A stretch of DNA of 64,000 bases from Planctomycetaceae bacterium (GCA_021732975.1 JAKFWC010000009.1:1-64000), one strand, 5' to 3'; positions 32,660-42,377 are shown, counted from the first letter of the stretch. The notes: generated by a model not told the origin, from the letters alone. Translations and numbers: made by a program.

Positions 32660-32726
32660 GCGACCGTGGGGGAGCGAGTTCCTTCGGGCGGCATGAATCA
32701 AGAACGCGCTCCCTCGCGGTCACGGC
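32660..32726. repeat. Imperfect inverted repeat before bioA
   Basis: CGCGACCGTGGGGGAGCG pairs imperfectly with CGCTCCCTCGCGGTCACGG near 32707-32725. It fills most of the 99-base gap between tonB and bioA. Confidence 0.5.
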
Positions 32727-32746
32727 ACTGACAAGATTCGAATTCC

Positions 32747-34078
32747 ATGAGCAGTTACCTCCCCACTTGGCCTGAGCGCGACGCTACATCTGTCTGGCAT
32801 CCGTTCACCGCGATGTCGGCATATGCGGATGAGCACGCGCCGGTGATTGCGGCGGCGGACGGGTTCTTTCTGGTCGATACCACGGGCAAAACGTATCTCG
32901 ACGGGCATTCGTCATTGTGGTGCAACATCCACGGGCATCGCGTGCCGGAGATTGATGCCGCGATTCGGGGGCAGTTGGATCGGGTCGCTCACAGCACACT
33001 CTTGGGCTTGGGCAACACGTCGTCGATCGAGCTCGCAGAAGAGTTGATTCAACGGGCACCGACGGGTTTGTCGCGGGTCTTCTATGCCGATTGCGGAGCC
33101 GCCGGAGTGGAGGTCGCGCTCAAAATCGCATGGCAGTATCACCGGCAAAAACGGCAGCCGGAATCGCGGGATTTGTTTGCGTGTCTCGGTTCGGCCTACC
33201 ACGGTGACACCGTCGGGACGATCAGCCTCGGGGACATCGACCGCTTCCACAGCCTCTTCGGCGGGTTGATGTTCCCATCCCTGCGGTTGCCGTCGCCCGC
33301 CATGTCGGGGTTGTCACTGGAGGAATGCCTGGCTGAGACCGAACGATTGTTAGCCAATCATCAGGAACGCGTTGCCGGCGTGATTGTCGAACCGCTGGTG
33401 CAAGCCGCCGCGGGAATGCGGGTCCATCCTGCGGGTTACTTGAAACGCTTGCGCGAGATCACGCGCCGGTTGGGATTGCTGCTGATCGCGGATGAAATCG
33501 CCGTTGGTTTTGGTCGCCTCGGGACGTTATTTGCTTGTGAACAGGAAGCCGTATCACCCGACATCATGATCTTGTCGAAAGGTCTCACGGGAGGATACTT
33601 GCCCCTCGCGGCGACGCTCACCACGGAAGAAATCTACGCGGCGTTTCTCGGCGACCCGTGGGCGGGGAAGACGTTTTACCACGGTCACACCTACACCGGG
33701 AATCCGTTAGCGTGTGCTGCGGCGCGGGCGTCGTTGCGTTTGATCGAAGACCGCGATGTGTTGGGCAACGCACGGCGAATCGAAGTGGCTCTGGCTGAGT
33801 ACGCCGCGAACTGGGCGGCCATTCCGCATGTTGCCGAAGTGCGACATCGCGGAACGATGGTGGGGATCGAAGTGCAACGCGACCCGGCGACCGGGACGCC
33901 ATTCCCAGCCGAGCAACGCATGGGGCATCAACTCACCCTCGCTTGCCGCGAACGGGGCATCATCGTCCGTAACATCGGCGACACGCTGGTGTTGATGCCC
34001 GCCCCGGCCATGCCCCTTGCGCTCGTCGATCAACTTGCGGACACCGTCACCGCCGCGTTACGGGACATCTTGAGATGA
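32747..34078 (+). CDS. bioA: Adenosylmethionine-8-amino-7-oxononanoate aminotransferase
   Basis: A 443-residue fold-type I PLP aminotransferase that makes 7,8-diaminopelargonate in biotin synthesis, with SAM as amino donor. BioA marks are VWHPFTAM at the start, DGHSSLWCNIHGHRVPEID, VFYADCGAAGVEVALKIA, AYHGDTVG, DEIAVGFGRLG and the PLP lysine Lys278 in ILSKGLTGGYLPLA. Length fits the family. No other bio gene is in the window, so the pathway is scattered. A relaxed-specificity omega-aminotransferase is a less likely reading. No ribosome site is obvious before ATG 32747. Confidence 0.92.
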   Translation: MSSYLPTWPERDATSVWHPFTAMSAYADEHAPVIAAADGFFLVDTTGKTYLDGHSSLWCNIHGHRVPEIDAAIRGQLDRVAHSTLLGLGNTSSIELAEELIQRAPTGLSRVFYADCGAAGVEVALKIAWQYHRQKRQPESRDLFACLGSAYHGDTVGTISLGDIDRFHSLFGGLMFPSLRLPSPAMSGLSLEECLAETERLLANHQERVAGVIVEPLVQAAAGMRVHPAGYLKRLREITRRLGLLLIADEIAVGFGRLGTLFACEQEAVSPDIMILSKGLTGGYLPLAATLTTEEIYAAFLGDPWAGKTFYHGHTYTGNPLACAAARASLRLIEDRDVLGNARRIEVALAEYAANWAAIPHVAEVRHRGTMVGIEVQRDPATGTPFPAEQRMGHQLTLACRERGIIVRNIGDTLVLMPAPAMPLALVDQLADTVTAALRDILR

Positions 34079-34087
34079 AGAAGGTTG

Positions 34088-34270
34088 GCCGCGAAAAGGC
34101 GCAAGAGGTCGCAAAAGAAAAAGCAGGGGAGATTTTGCCACAAGAAGCACAAAAGACACGAAATGGATAAGGGAAATGCAGCTCGATTCTCCCCTTTTGT
34201 GATTTCTGTGCCTCTTGTGGCCAAACTCTTCTCGTCTCTTTTTTTGCGTTCCCTTGCGCGTTTTTGCGGC
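34088..34270. repeat. Long imperfect inverted repeat (76-base arms)
   Basis: Arms 34088-34163 and 34195-34270 align with about 54 of 76 positions paired by hand count. Both carry GCCGC, GCGCAAG, CGCAAAA and CCACAAGA-GCAC blocks. The AT-rich purine/pyrimidine arms create spurious Lys/Arg-rich reading frames, which I do not annotate. It lies between the converging bioA and RDD genes and could be transcribed into a long hairpin. Confidence 0.75.
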
Positions 34271-34288
34271 GAAAGAATCTGTTCGGTA

Positions 34289-36175
34289 TTACCCCGGCGG
34301 TGTGTGGGAATGCCGTGGCCAGTGGGGCGGAAGGCTCGCCCTTTCGACGACGATAGAATCGGCGCACATATCTCCCAGACGTTGGCTCCGGGGTAAGCAC
34401 GAGGCCATCAGGATCGCGACGAAGTAGTTGAATAGGCCGTCGATGATCAGCAGAAACTGGCGGATCATCCCACGGAAGAAGCCAATCGGCGCGAAGGTTG
34501 TCCGAATCACACGGATATTGAACAGCCATTTCCCCGGCGACAATCCCCACAGACCTTCCATCGTGCCGAAGACCAGCACGGCGAGGATGACATAGCACAT
34601 CATGCCCAGCGCGAACCCCAGTCCCCAGATGATCAGTGTCTGAAAGTCGTTATTGTTGATGCGCTCTTCGATGATTGCCATCACATCCCCCAGCGCCCAG
34701 AGCACGCCGAACGCCACCCACATCGGCAGGCCGAACAGAATGCTATCGATTGCCCGGGCGGCACCGCGCCGGGCGATGGACGCCAGTTTCACCGTGTGAT
34801 GACCGAAGCTGTAACGGCGGTCGCGATGCCGTTCGACCAGTACGTGCGCGATGGTTCCCAGAAGCAGCGTCGTCGACAACGGGATCACGGAAATCAGGGC
34901 ATACAGCGGCCAGAAATTTGGCCGCGAGGTGTCCATAAACGAAGGATCGCCGACGCGTTTAATCGGTCCGAAGCCGTCTTTCGTGAGCTCGACGGTGTTC
35001 AGCGACATCGGGGCAATGGGACTCGTGGCGACAAACAACAACGTGCCATCGGGCTTCACCAGGGGCACCGGTGATTCCGCCGGAAATCCCGCGAGTCGCT
35101 GCGTCATGAGGAACGTACCGTCTTTCTCCGTGAAGAGTTGCAGGGATTTTCCGCTCGCGCCGCCGACCCCGTCCGGGTATGTCAAAGCGATGAATGCAGG
35201 ACGGTCGTTAAACAATGTGACCGCCGCGGGGGAAGCAAAATCGCCGCTTCGCTCCTGCCAGGCAACAAAAAGTGACGGATCGTTCAATCCAAGTGCATCG
35301 GCCGGAAGTTGATTCGATGAGAAAGAGGTGGCAGTCATGACCGTAGGATTGATGGCAGACCAGACTTTCGCATCCTGTGAAGAAAGGTGTTCTCCAAAGA
35401 AAACCGCCGCCACCCAAACTCGACCATCGGGCAACGTGATGGGATAAATGCCATCGGTCAGAGTATCCGTCGTCACGGTGATGGCGCTTCCAAATCGCAG
35501 GCGAGGAAAGGGAGCCGGTCGGCCAATCGGAATGACCGCATCTAAAGCAACATCACGATATGCCTTGGGGAGCTCCAGATTCCCTCGTTCAATCCATTCC
35601 CCATCACGATAGTCGTACCAGACCACCTCCGATTGTCCGGAAGTGCCACGGTCGAACAGAGAGAGTTGCCCATTGACGACGAAGGGCTGCGAGGGTATCG
35701 CGAGTTTCACCTTGGGATACGTCGTCCGCACCTGCCGGTTTTCGATCGTGGTGACGTTCGTGCTGGAGATAAGGTACAACCGCTCGCCGTCTGCGTGCAG
35801 CGTTTCAAAAGGGGCAGGGATGATCAGGTCGGATGTGGGATCCCACTTGCCATCGTCGTGGAAGGCCCGCAACACGGTCCGAGGCGGCGAACCAGGAACG
35901 ACGATGGTCACCGTCGTCCACAGCCGGTCTTGCCACCAGACCGATTGAGCTGCCTGCACGGCTTCAATTTTGAAGGAGAATACCGACGGCATGCTGCGCG
36001 GCATCAACATCGGCACGAGAAACTGCGGCACGATGAGCTGGATGAATCCCAGAATCGCCGCGGAAATGAACAGGATCGTGAAGAGGTTGGTGCGTCCGTC
36101 TTTCGACCAGAACCCCGGCGGCGCATCCGGGGCGATGCGGAAATCGTCGTCTGTCAGTTCGAGCGCATTGGACAT
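34289..36175 (-). CDS. RDD-family membrane protein with large extramembrane domain
   Basis: A 628-residue membrane protein. An N-terminal membrane segment near residues 30-55 (LFTILFISAAILGFIQLIV) is followed by about 370 residues of beta-rich, propeller-like sequence (VVWYDYRDGEWIERGNLELP, YPITLPDGRVWVAAVFFG). One membrane helix near 415 leads into an RDD domain of several helices (ARRGAARAIDSILFGLPMWV, LWGLSPGKWLFNIRVIR). RDD proteins are often 150-250 residues; the large domain here is unusual and probably sits outside the cytoplasm. ATG 36175 has AAAGGA upstream. floA is just upstream on the same strand across a 19-base inverted repeat. Confidence 0.82.
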   Translation of the reverse strand: MSNALELTDDDFRIAPDAPPGFWSKDGRTNLFTILFISAAILGFIQLIVPQFLVPMLMPRSMPSVFSFKIEAVQAAQSVWWQDRLWTTVTIVVPGSPPRTVLRAFHDDGKWDPTSDLIIPAPFETLHADGERLYLISSTNVTTIENRQVRTTYPKVKLAIPSQPFVVNGQLSLFDRGTSGQSEVVWYDYRDGEWIERGNLELPKAYRDVALDAVIPIGRPAPFPRLRFGSAITVTTDTLTDGIYPITLPDGRVWVAAVFFGEHLSSQDAKVWSAINPTVMTATSFSSNQLPADALGLNDPSLFVAWQERSGDFASPAAVTLFNDRPAFIALTYPDGVGGASGKSLQLFTEKDGTFLMTQRLAGFPAESPVPLVKPDGTLLFVATSPIAPMSLNTVELTKDGFGPIKRVGDPSFMDTSRPNFWPLYALISVIPLSTTLLLGTIAHVLVERHRDRRYSFGHHTVKLASIARRGAARAIDSILFGLPMWVAFGVLWALGDVMAIIEERINNNDFQTLIIWGLGFALGMMCYVILAVLVFGTMEGLWGLSPGKWLFNIRVIRTTFAPIGFFRGMIRQFLLIIDGLFNYFVAILMASCLPRSQRLGDMCADSIVVERASLPPHWPRHSHTPPG

Positions 36176-36193
36176 GAAGGGATCCTTTACCAG

Positions 36194-36252
36194 CCCGTAG
36201 CGCCAGCAAGGGAGAACTCCGTCGTCCCGGACGCCCTTGCTGGCGCTACGGG
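36194..36252. repeat. 19-base perfect inverted repeat between floA and RDD gene
   Basis: Arms CCCGTAGCGCCAGCAAGGG (36194-36212) and its exact complement (36234-36252) with a 21-base loop. It lies between two same-strand genes and may modulate read-through. Confidence 0.8.
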
Positions 36253-36264
36253 TTGGTGTACGCG

Positions 36265-37224
36265 CTACGCCGGGGTGCCGTTGGTCATCTGGCGTTGCGA
36301 CCGCAGGCAACCGGTGCGGTACGATTCGGCCATTGCCAGTGGGATTTCCGCTTCAGCGAGTACCAGTTTGGCCTGATTATCGACGGTGAGCGCACGAAAC
36401 TCCTGCTCCGAGGCTACGGCTCGGGCGCGGCGTTCTTCCGCCTTGGCGCGGGCAATACGCATGTCGGCTTCGGCCTGATCCGCCTGCAAACGGGCACCGA
36501 TGTTGTCACCCACGTCGATATCGGCAATGTCGATCGACACAATTTCGTAAGCCGTCTGCGAATCCAAGCCCTTGTTCAACACCGCGCGGGCGATGAGCAT
36601 CGGGTTTGCCAGAACTTCGGTATGGGTGCCACACGATCCGATGGCGGAAACAATCCCTTCCCCCACGCGGGCAATGATCGTTTCTTCGGTAGCCCCACCG
36701 ACCAGTTGCGAGAGATTCGTCCGCACGGTGACACGGGCGCGGGCTTTCAGTTGAATGCCGTTTTTCGCCACGCCGTCCAATGTCCCACGGCCTTTTTTCA
36801 GGTCGGGACAATCAATCACCTTGGGATTCACGCTGGTATTCACGGCTTCCAGCACGTCACGACCGGCGAGATCGATGGCGGAAGCGGTGTTCCAGTCGAG
36901 AGGAATCTTCGCGCGATGGGCCGCGATTAAGGCCCGCACGCAACGTAGCACGTTCCCTTCAGCCAGGTAGTGGGCTTCGAGTTGCCGGGCGGAGACATCT
37001 TTCAAACCGGCCTGCAAGGCCATGATGTGAGCGTCGACGATCGTCGTCGGATTCACTTTCCGCAACGACATGGACAACAAGGTGAACGGACTGATCCAAG
37101 CCCGGGAAAAGTAGGCTCGCAGCCAGAGGCGAAAATACATCGCAAAGACAGCGAGGCCGACGATGCCCAGCAAAACGCCGAAGCCGACGAAAACCAGGAT
37201 GAGGACCATCCAAACATCATTCAT
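36265..37224 (-). CDS. floA: Flotillin-like protein FloA
   Basis: A 319-residue FloA-type flotillin that organises membrane microdomains. An N-terminal hydrophobic hairpin (residues about 6-32) anchors it to the inner face. A PHB/SPFH-like region and a C-terminal alanine/glutamate-rich coiled coil ([20 protein letters not shown]) follow. Diagnostic stretches are [38 protein letters not shown] and [20 protein letters not shown]. Length matches FloA. ATG 37224 has GAGGTG upstream. The RDD gene follows, suggesting a membrane-organisation pair. Confidence 0.93.
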   Translation of the reverse strand: MNDVWMVLILVFVGFGVLLGIVGLAVFAMYFRLWLRAYFSRAWISPFTLLSMSLRKVNPTTIVDAHIMALQAGLKDVSARQLEAHYLAEGNVLRCVRALIAAHRAKIPLDWNTASAIDLAGRDVLEAVNTSVNPKVIDCPDLKKGRGTLDGVAKNGIQLKARARVTVRTNLSQLVGGATEETIIARVGEGIVSAIGSCGTHTEVLANPMLIARAVLNKGLDSQTAYEIVSIDIADIDVGDNIGARLQADQAEADMRIARAKAEERRARAVASEQEFRALTVDNQAKLVLAEAEIPLAMAESYRTGCLRSQRQMTNGTPA

Positions 37225-37352
37225 CGCGGCACCTCAGAAACGCACAAACTGTGACGTGAAAATCGAACGCGTTGATTGTACGGACTCGCAAGACGGGTTC
37301 CCAGTCCACCCGGTCGCGTCGTGGTGTCCCGTTAGCAGCCTATGGACTTTTT

Positions 37353-37430
37353 GTGTGCCACGGCCGTGTCGGCCGTGCGATTTTTCAGAGCGTTTTGCCA
37401 CTTCGCACGGCCGACACGGCCGTGGCACAC
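37353..37430. repeat. 78-base inverted repeat unit, copy 2 (intergenic)
   Basis: Perfect 28-base arms (37353-37380 and 37403-37430), core CCACGGCCGTGTCGGCCGTG. The loop GAGCGTTTTGCCACTTC resembles that of copy 1 at 6080-6157. It lies upstream of floA and just downstream of the membrane protein gene ending at 37456. Confidence 0.88.
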
Positions 37431-37455
37431 AGAATCGAATACTTCAACCGGGCAG

Positions 37456-38067
37456 TTACCGTGAACCGAAGTAGAACAGCAATAATCCCATCGCCACTTT
37501 GTGCACGGTGGGGTGCAGTACATCGCGCATGCCGGTGAATTCGCACACCGCCACTATCCCCACGGTACCGAGCACTAACAGCGCTTTCGCATCGGCCCAG
37601 AACCGCGAGGGTGGAGTCGTGCGGCGGCGATTCCACCACCGTGTGAACCCGCGCAGCATTGTCCCCAGCAGGTAAGCGAAGACCATCCCCAGCAGTGTCA
37701 CCGCCTGCGGTTCCCACAGCCGGTTCAGTTGATACAGGTAGACAGCCAGTCCAATGAAGGAACTGATCAGCAGAAGCCGAATCGAATGTTTTGGCAGAAA
37801 CAGCGGATGGAGTTCATCTTCCAGAATGCCATCCTGCTCGAGTTTGAGCCGCACCTCCCGGGGGAGATCGACGAACCGTCGCGAAGTGAAATAATGGGCC
37901 AACGCCATCAGCAGCGTTTCGATCCAGATGATATCGAGATCATCGCGACCCGAGGCCAGATTCAGGACCACGACGGCGACGACGGTTAACGTCAACAAGG
38001 CGCGGACGCTACCCGTCGGCATTCCCAGCGGGGGCCAGGTTTGAGGCGACCCTTCGAGTTCGGCCAT
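37456..38067 (-). CDS. Hypothetical four-helix membrane protein
   Basis: A 203-residue protein of unknown function. Four hydrophobic helices are visible: about residues 24-40 (VRALLTLTVVAVVVLNL), 95-112 (LLLISSFIGLAVYLYQL), 120-137 and 165-195. A charged loop between helices 1 and 2 carries RRFVDLPREVRLKLEQDG. ATG 38067 has AGAGGAAAA upstream; an ATG at 38112 lacks one. It lies upstream of floA on the same strand, 231 bases away across repeat copy 2, so co-transcription is possible but not shown. Confidence 0.72.
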   Translation of the reverse strand: MAELEGSPQTWPPLGMPTGSVRALLTLTVVAVVVLNLASGRDDLDIIWIETLLMALAHYFTSRRFVDLPREVRLKLEQDGILEDELHPLFLPKHSIRLLLISSFIGLAVYLYQLNRLWEPQAVTLLGMVFAYLLGTMLRGFTRWWNRRRTTPPSRFWADAKALLVLGTVGIVAVCEFTGMRDVLHPTVHKVAMGLLLFYFGSR

Positions 38068-38365
38068 ATGCTGTTTTCCTCTGGTGACTTCATCAGCAGA
38101 ACGCAGTTTCATCGCGACCGGATCAAACCCGCCGATCGATGTCGTCGGGACAATACCTTACGACATCTCGCGGCGGACCACGATGTTGCCCACGTAGAAT
38201 TGGCGAATTCTTCGTCGCGCGGGGAGATTCTCGCCGCGGGACCGTGCTGCGGGACCACGAAATTGTGGCGAATCGATGGTCCGGTTTCTCTTGGGACATG
38301 GGCACTCGGTTTGCGTAGAATGAGTGCAGAGAGCCATCTCCCCGATTTGAATTGAGGACGCCTTG

Positions 38366-39484
38366 ATGCGACAGCACATGTGGAATTGGGTCGTCGTCGC
38401 GACCATTCTCTGTACGACAGCGATTCATGCGGCCGACGCCGTCGGTCCGGACGCCGCGGCGTTGAAAGCCGCTCGCCAGAAGGGGGCCGCGTTTCTCAAG
38501 ACATCCCAAAGCGAAGATGGCAGCTGGACCTCTTCCGAGGCTCCCGGTGTGACCGGCCTGGTGACGTTCGGAATGCTGGCCGCCGGCTCTCCGGTCGATG
38601 ATCCCAACGTCGTGAAAGCGCTGAAGCATCTCGAAACGTTCGTTCAACCCGATGGAGGGATCTATTTCCCCAAAAGCCATCATGCCAACTATGAAACATC
38701 CATCTGCGTGATGGTCTTCGCCGGCGCGAACAAGGCGGGAAAGTACGATTCGCTGCTCGCCAAGGCCGACAAATACCTCCGTGGTTTGCAGTGGGACGAA
38801 TCTGAAAAGACGGACAAGTCTGATGTGAAGTTCGGCGGCGCCGGTTATGGCCGCACGGGTGATCGTCCCGACTTGTCCAATACCGTCTTCTTTCTCGAAG
38901 CGCTGCAAGCCACGGGCGCGAAGAAAGACGACCCGGCCGTGCAAAAGGCGTTGGTGTTCCTGTCCCGCTGCCAGAATTTGGAGACCGAGAACAACACCAC
39001 TCCGTTCGCCTCCAAAGTGAACGATGGCGGGTTCTATTACACCCCCGCTGCGGGGGGCACCTCGCAGGCCGGCAACAATCCCGACGGCGGCCTGCGATCG
39101 TACGGCAGTATGACGTACGCCGGTCTCAAAAGCATGATCTTTGCCGGGCTGACGCCGGAAGATGAACGCGTCAAAGCCGCGACGACATGGATCAAGAAAT
39201 TCTACACGGTCACAGAAAACCCCGGGATGGGACAACAGGGCGTCTATTACTATCTGCAGATGTTCGCCAAAGCGCTGTCGACCATGAACATTGATCAGTT
39301 TGAAGACGCCGCGGGGAAGAAGCACGACTGGCGAAAAGAACTCGCCGAGCACCTCTTCAGCGTGCAGCAACCGAACGGCAGTTGGGTGAATACCAACGCC
39401 CGGTGGATGGAAGGCGACCCGAATCTGTCGACCGCATACTCGCTGATGGCCCTGAAATACTGCGATCCTAAACCCGATAAGTAG
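38366..39484 (+). CDS. Squalene-cyclase/prenyltransferase-repeat protein, exported
   Basis: A 372-residue exported protein with a signal peptide ([18 protein letters not shown]) and an alpha/alpha-toroid built from QW-like repeats: [53 protein letters not shown] and [17 protein letters not shown]. These repeats occur in squalene cyclases, prenyltransferase beta subunits and complement-like proteins. The catalytic DXDD motif of cyclases is not visible, so a binding or structural role is more likely than triterpene synthesis. ATG 38366 has GAGGA seven bases upstream. Confidence 0.85.
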   Translation: MRQHMWNWVVVATILCTTAIHAADAVGPDAAALKAARQKGAAFLKTSQSEDGSWTSSEAPGVTGLVTFGMLAAGSPVDDPNVVKALKHLETFVQPDGGIYFPKSHHANYETSICVMVFAGANKAGKYDSLLAKADKYLRGLQWDESEKTDKSDVKFGGAGYGRTGDRPDLSNTVFFLEALQATGAKKDDPAVQKALVFLSRCQNLETENNTTPFASKVNDGGFYYTPAAGGTSQAGNNPDGGLRSYGSMTYAGLKSMIFAGLTPEDERVKAATTWIKKFYTVTENPGMGQQGVYYYLQMFAKALSTMNIDQFEDAAGKKHDWRKELAEHLFSVQQPNGSWVNTNARWMEGDPNLSTAYSLMALKYCDPKPDK

Positions 39485-39505
39485 GGCGATTCCCCAATCC
39501 CGTAA

Positions 39506-39589
39506 GTCTTAGCCCCCCGTCAATGACGGGGGGATGTCTGCGTTGATGTGATGATGGCTTACCCCCGGTCATTGACGGGGGGCTAAGAC
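39506..39589. repeat. 22-base perfect inverted repeat
   Basis: Arms 39506-39527 and 39568-39589 (GTCTTAGCCCCCCGTCAATG...) pair exactly. Each arm also contains its own nested hairpin, CCCCGTCAATGACGGGG in the left one. It separates the toroid protein gene from aroB and may end the former. Confidence 0.8.
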
Positions 39590-39663
39590 GTTAGGCGTCG
39601 GGACATTGATCGCGTACAATTTCCGGCTGATAACATCCAGTGTTCCAGCGGAAAGTAGTGATT

Positions 39664-40803
39664 GTGTCGACTGCGGAGCAAACGGTTTGCGTCAGCCTCG
39701 GGCCGCGCACCTATGAGATTCTGATTGGACCAGGGCTGCTGCCCAGGACGGCGGATGTGATCTGGCGCTGGCACGTGCAGCACGCGGGCAAGCCGCCGGC
39801 GCAACCGGGGGCGTTGATTGTCACTGATACGAATGTCGCCAAACTCCATGCGGAACCGGTTCGACAAAGTCTGGAAGCCGCGGGCTGGACGGTCGACATC
39901 ATCGCGCTCCCCGCGGGCGAACCGTCGAAATCGCTGGATGTCGTTAATACGGTGTACGATCGGTTGATTGAACGGCACGCCGATCGCCGCACGGTGATCT
40001 TTGCCGTCGGTGGCGGTGTGGTGGGGGATGCCGCGGGGTTTGTCGCGGCGACGTACAGCCGTGGTGTGCCGTTCGTGCAGATACCGACGACGTTGCTCGC
40101 CGATGTTGACAGCAGCGTGGGCGGCAAGGTAGGCGTGAATCATCCCCTCGCGAAGAACATGATCGGCGCGTTCTACCAGCCGTTCGGCGTACTGATCGAT
40201 ACATCGGTGCTGGCGACGCTGCCCGATCGCGAATACAAGAGCGGTCTCGCGGAGGTGGTGAAATACGGCGTGATTCTCGATGCGGGTTTTTTCACGCAGT
40301 TGGAACAGACCACGGCGGAACTCAATCGCCGCGACGCCGACACACTGGCCGCGGTCATTGCGAGAAGTTGTCGGTTGAAAGCGGACATCGTCGAGAAGGA
40401 CGAATACGAACGCACTGGCTTACGGGCAGCGCTCAACTACGGTCACACCTTCGCGCATGGATTCGAGGCGCTGTGCGGTTACGGTGTGTTGCTGCACGGC
40501 GAAGCAGTCTCAATCGGCATGGTCTGCGCGAGCCGTCTGGCCGAACGCCGCGGGCTGATTGATGCCTCGGTGACGAAGCGCCAAGTCGATCTACTGTCGG
40601 CACTGGGATTACCGTTGCGATTGCCGCAAGGGGTTTCGATCACGTCGGCAGACATGCTCGCGCGAATGCGGCTCGACAAGAAGTCTATCGCGGGGCAACT
40701 CCGGTTCGTGCTACCGACACGGATGGGATATGTCGAAACGATGGCGAATATTCCGGAGAGCGATGTTCTTGCGGTGATGAGCACAGTCGGCGTAGTGTCA
40801 TGA
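39664..40803 (+). CDS. aroB: 3-dehydroquinate synthase
   Basis: A 379-residue AroB converting DAHP to 3-dehydroquinate, the second shikimate step, with NAD and a divalent metal. The sequence has the NAD and phosphate motifs VGGGVVGDAAGFVAATYSRG, QIPTTLLADVDSSVGGKVGV and GLAEVVKYGVI, and the metal region ALNYGHTFAHGFE. GTG 39664 is preferred because GGAAAG (39650-39655) lies eight bases upstream; GTG 39640 has nothing comparable. The next two shikimate steps are represented by the aroDE-like gene at 59.6 kb. Confidence 0.94.
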   Translation: MSTAEQTVCVSLGPRTYEILIGPGLLPRTADVIWRWHVQHAGKPPAQPGALIVTDTNVAKLHAEPVRQSLEAAGWTVDIIALPAGEPSKSLDVVNTVYDRLIERHADRRTVIFAVGGGVVGDAAGFVAATYSRGVPFVQIPTTLLADVDSSVGGKVGVNHPLAKNMIGAFYQPFGVLIDTSVLATLPDREYKSGLAEVVKYGVILDAGFFTQLEQTTAELNRRDADTLAAVIARSCRLKADIVEKDEYERTGLRAALNYGHTFAHGFEALCGYGVLLHGEAVSIGMVCASRLAERRGLIDASVTKRQVDLLSALGLPLRLPQGVSITSADMLARMRLDKKSIAGQLRFVLPTRMGYVETMANIPESDVLAVMSTVGVVS

Positions 40804-40820
40804 GGTAAAACACTGGCAAA

Positions 40821-41531
40821 TCAATTCCGGTTCCGCGGCCGCGTGGCCAATTCCCACCCGATGACCATGGCAACTAGGCCATTAAACGGCCACTGCATAT
40901 TTGCGCTTTGCAGATAGCCAACCAGATGTTCCAAAATGACCGAGGAATTCTGATTCCCCATCAAATTATTCAATAAGTTGTGGGATGCAAAACGCCCGGC
41001 TATGCCGACTGCCACGGTCAACAGCATGAACCCCAATGCCCTCAGGTTCACAGGTGGGATCATCCACAGCGCGATCCCGAATCCACCAATGGTGCCGGCT
41101 AGCAAGTCGTAGACCCAACTCGGCTGCGTGGCGACCCACGGGATCAGAAACGAAAACAGCAGGTGATGCACGACCGCGCTGACGGGAACCGCGGCGGTAG
41201 TCCACCACCAGTTCCGTCCCTGCCACCGCGAGAGCGGGACCAGCACGATCAGGCCGAAGCACAGTCCAGAATAGCAGCACGTGATGAGGATATAGATGAA
41301 CTCAGGCACGTAGCCCCGAAGACCGGAATAACCGACGAGAAGTCGCAAACCGACATACGCCCATCCGGCCAAAAAGCCCAGAAAGAACGTGACGATCGCC
41401 ATCCGTAACAGGCGCACGGAGAGTCGTGGATCGTCCAGTGCCGGCGGATAACCGCGGTGCAGCAACCACGAAGGCAACGTAAGGAGCAACTGCCAGAGTG
41501 CCCACGGATGAACCGGTGCATCGATCGACAT
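40821..41531 (-). CDS. Hypothetical membrane protein, paralogue A
   Basis: A 236-residue polytopic protein with about five hydrophobic helices. It shares with the upstream gene the core LVPLSRWQGRNWW, an N-terminal HPWALW element and the PRLSVRLLRM stretch, so the two are tandem paralogues. No family is recognised. ATG 41531 begins one base after the neighbour's stop (TGAGATG), indicating translational coupling; longer in-frame starts would overlap the neighbour deeply. The two proteins probably form a complex or homologous channels. Confidence 0.75.
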   Translation of the reverse strand: MSIDAPVHPWALWQLLLTLPSWLLHRGYPPALDDPRLSVRLLRMAIVTFFLGFLAGWAYVGLRLLVGYSGLRGYVPEFIYILITCCYSGLCFGLIVLVPLSRWQGRNWWWTTAAVPVSAVVHHLLFSFLIPWVATQPSWVYDLLAGTIGGFGIALWMIPPVNLRALGFMLLTVAVGIAGRFASHNLLNNLMGNQNSSVILEHLVGYLQSANMQWPFNGLVAMVIGWELATRPRNRN

Positions 41532-41532
41532 C

Positions 41533-42300
41533 TCAATCTCCGGTGTGCAGTGAATCGCTCTCCACCAATCGCCATCCCAGCGCCATCGCCACGCCGCACT
41601 GGAACGGACCGAACATGGCGAACATCGCCAGGAGCCGGGCGACAGGTTCCGGTAACCAACCGGCGCGCGGTTCGTGATGAAACAGGAAGGCAAAGCTCGA
41701 TCCGCCGATGATTCCCGCGATGGTAGAGGCGACGATGACCAAAGCCGCGCGGCGGGACCACGGGGGATTCATCCACACGGCTAAGCCTAACCCGCCGACG
41801 GTTCCCGCGGCCAGTCCTGCCAGCGGCCAGGATTTGTCGGGGCCGGAACTCATGATGGGCATGAATTGCAGGAAGGCCAACACCGCGCACCAGTAAATGC
41901 CTGTGCTGATGGCAGCCGCGGGGACCGTCAGCCACCAGTTGCGGCCTTGCCAGCGCGAAAGCGGCACCAGCACAAACAAGCCGAACCAGACGCCGGGTAA
42001 CAGCATCAGGCCGAGCCCTTTAAACGGCCAGTTTGCTCCGGCGGCATCCATCGCCATTTCAAAACCCATTCCTGCGACGGATGCCGTCACCGACACGGCG
42101 GCGATGGCTCCCATCAGTGTCATCATCCGCAACAACCGCACAGCAAAACGCGGATGCCGCAGCGTGGGAGGCGTTTCTTGTCGAAACAACCACGTCTTCA
42201 TACCACGAAACGTGGCCCAGACCGCCCACGGATGATCGAGTCGCGGATCAGTGGCTTCACCCCGCGCGAGTTCGTCGCTGTCGAGTGGATCGGACGGCAT
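41533..42300 (-). CDS. Hypothetical membrane protein, paralogue B
   Basis: A 255-residue polytopic protein, first gene of the pair. It has HPWAVWATF near residue 24, PRFAVRLLRM and LVPLSRWQGRNWW in the same order as paralogue A, plus GTVGGLGLAVWMNPP, where A has GTIGGFGIALWMIPP. About five hydrophobic helices are seen. ATG 42300 fits the shared N-terminus; ATG 42369 lies close to a small hairpin and would add 23 unrelated residues. No function is known. Confidence 0.75.
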   Translation of the reverse strand: MPSDPLDSDELARGEATDPRLDHPWAVWATFRGMKTWLFRQETPPTLRHPRFAVRLLRMMTLMGAIAAVSVTASVAGMGFEMAMDAAGANWPFKGLGLMLLPGVWFGLFVLVPLSRWQGRNWWLTVPAAAISTGIYWCAVLAFLQFMPIMSSGPDKSWPLAGLAAGTVGGLGLAVWMNPPWSRRAALVIVASTIAGIIGGSSFAFLFHHEPRAGWLPEPVARLLAMFAMFGPFQCGVAMALGWRLVESDSLHTGD

Positions 42301-42377
42301 CGAGAGTTGCCTTGTTGTAGCCCTGTCGCTCTGCCACAGGAAAGCCGATTCGACCGCGGCGTGCAACATAAGGCAAT

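Noticed and set aside
34085..34396. Lys/Arg-rich frames within the long inverted repeat
   Set aside because: They arise from the AT-rich repeat arms and would overlap the end of the RDD gene; no homology pattern is seen.
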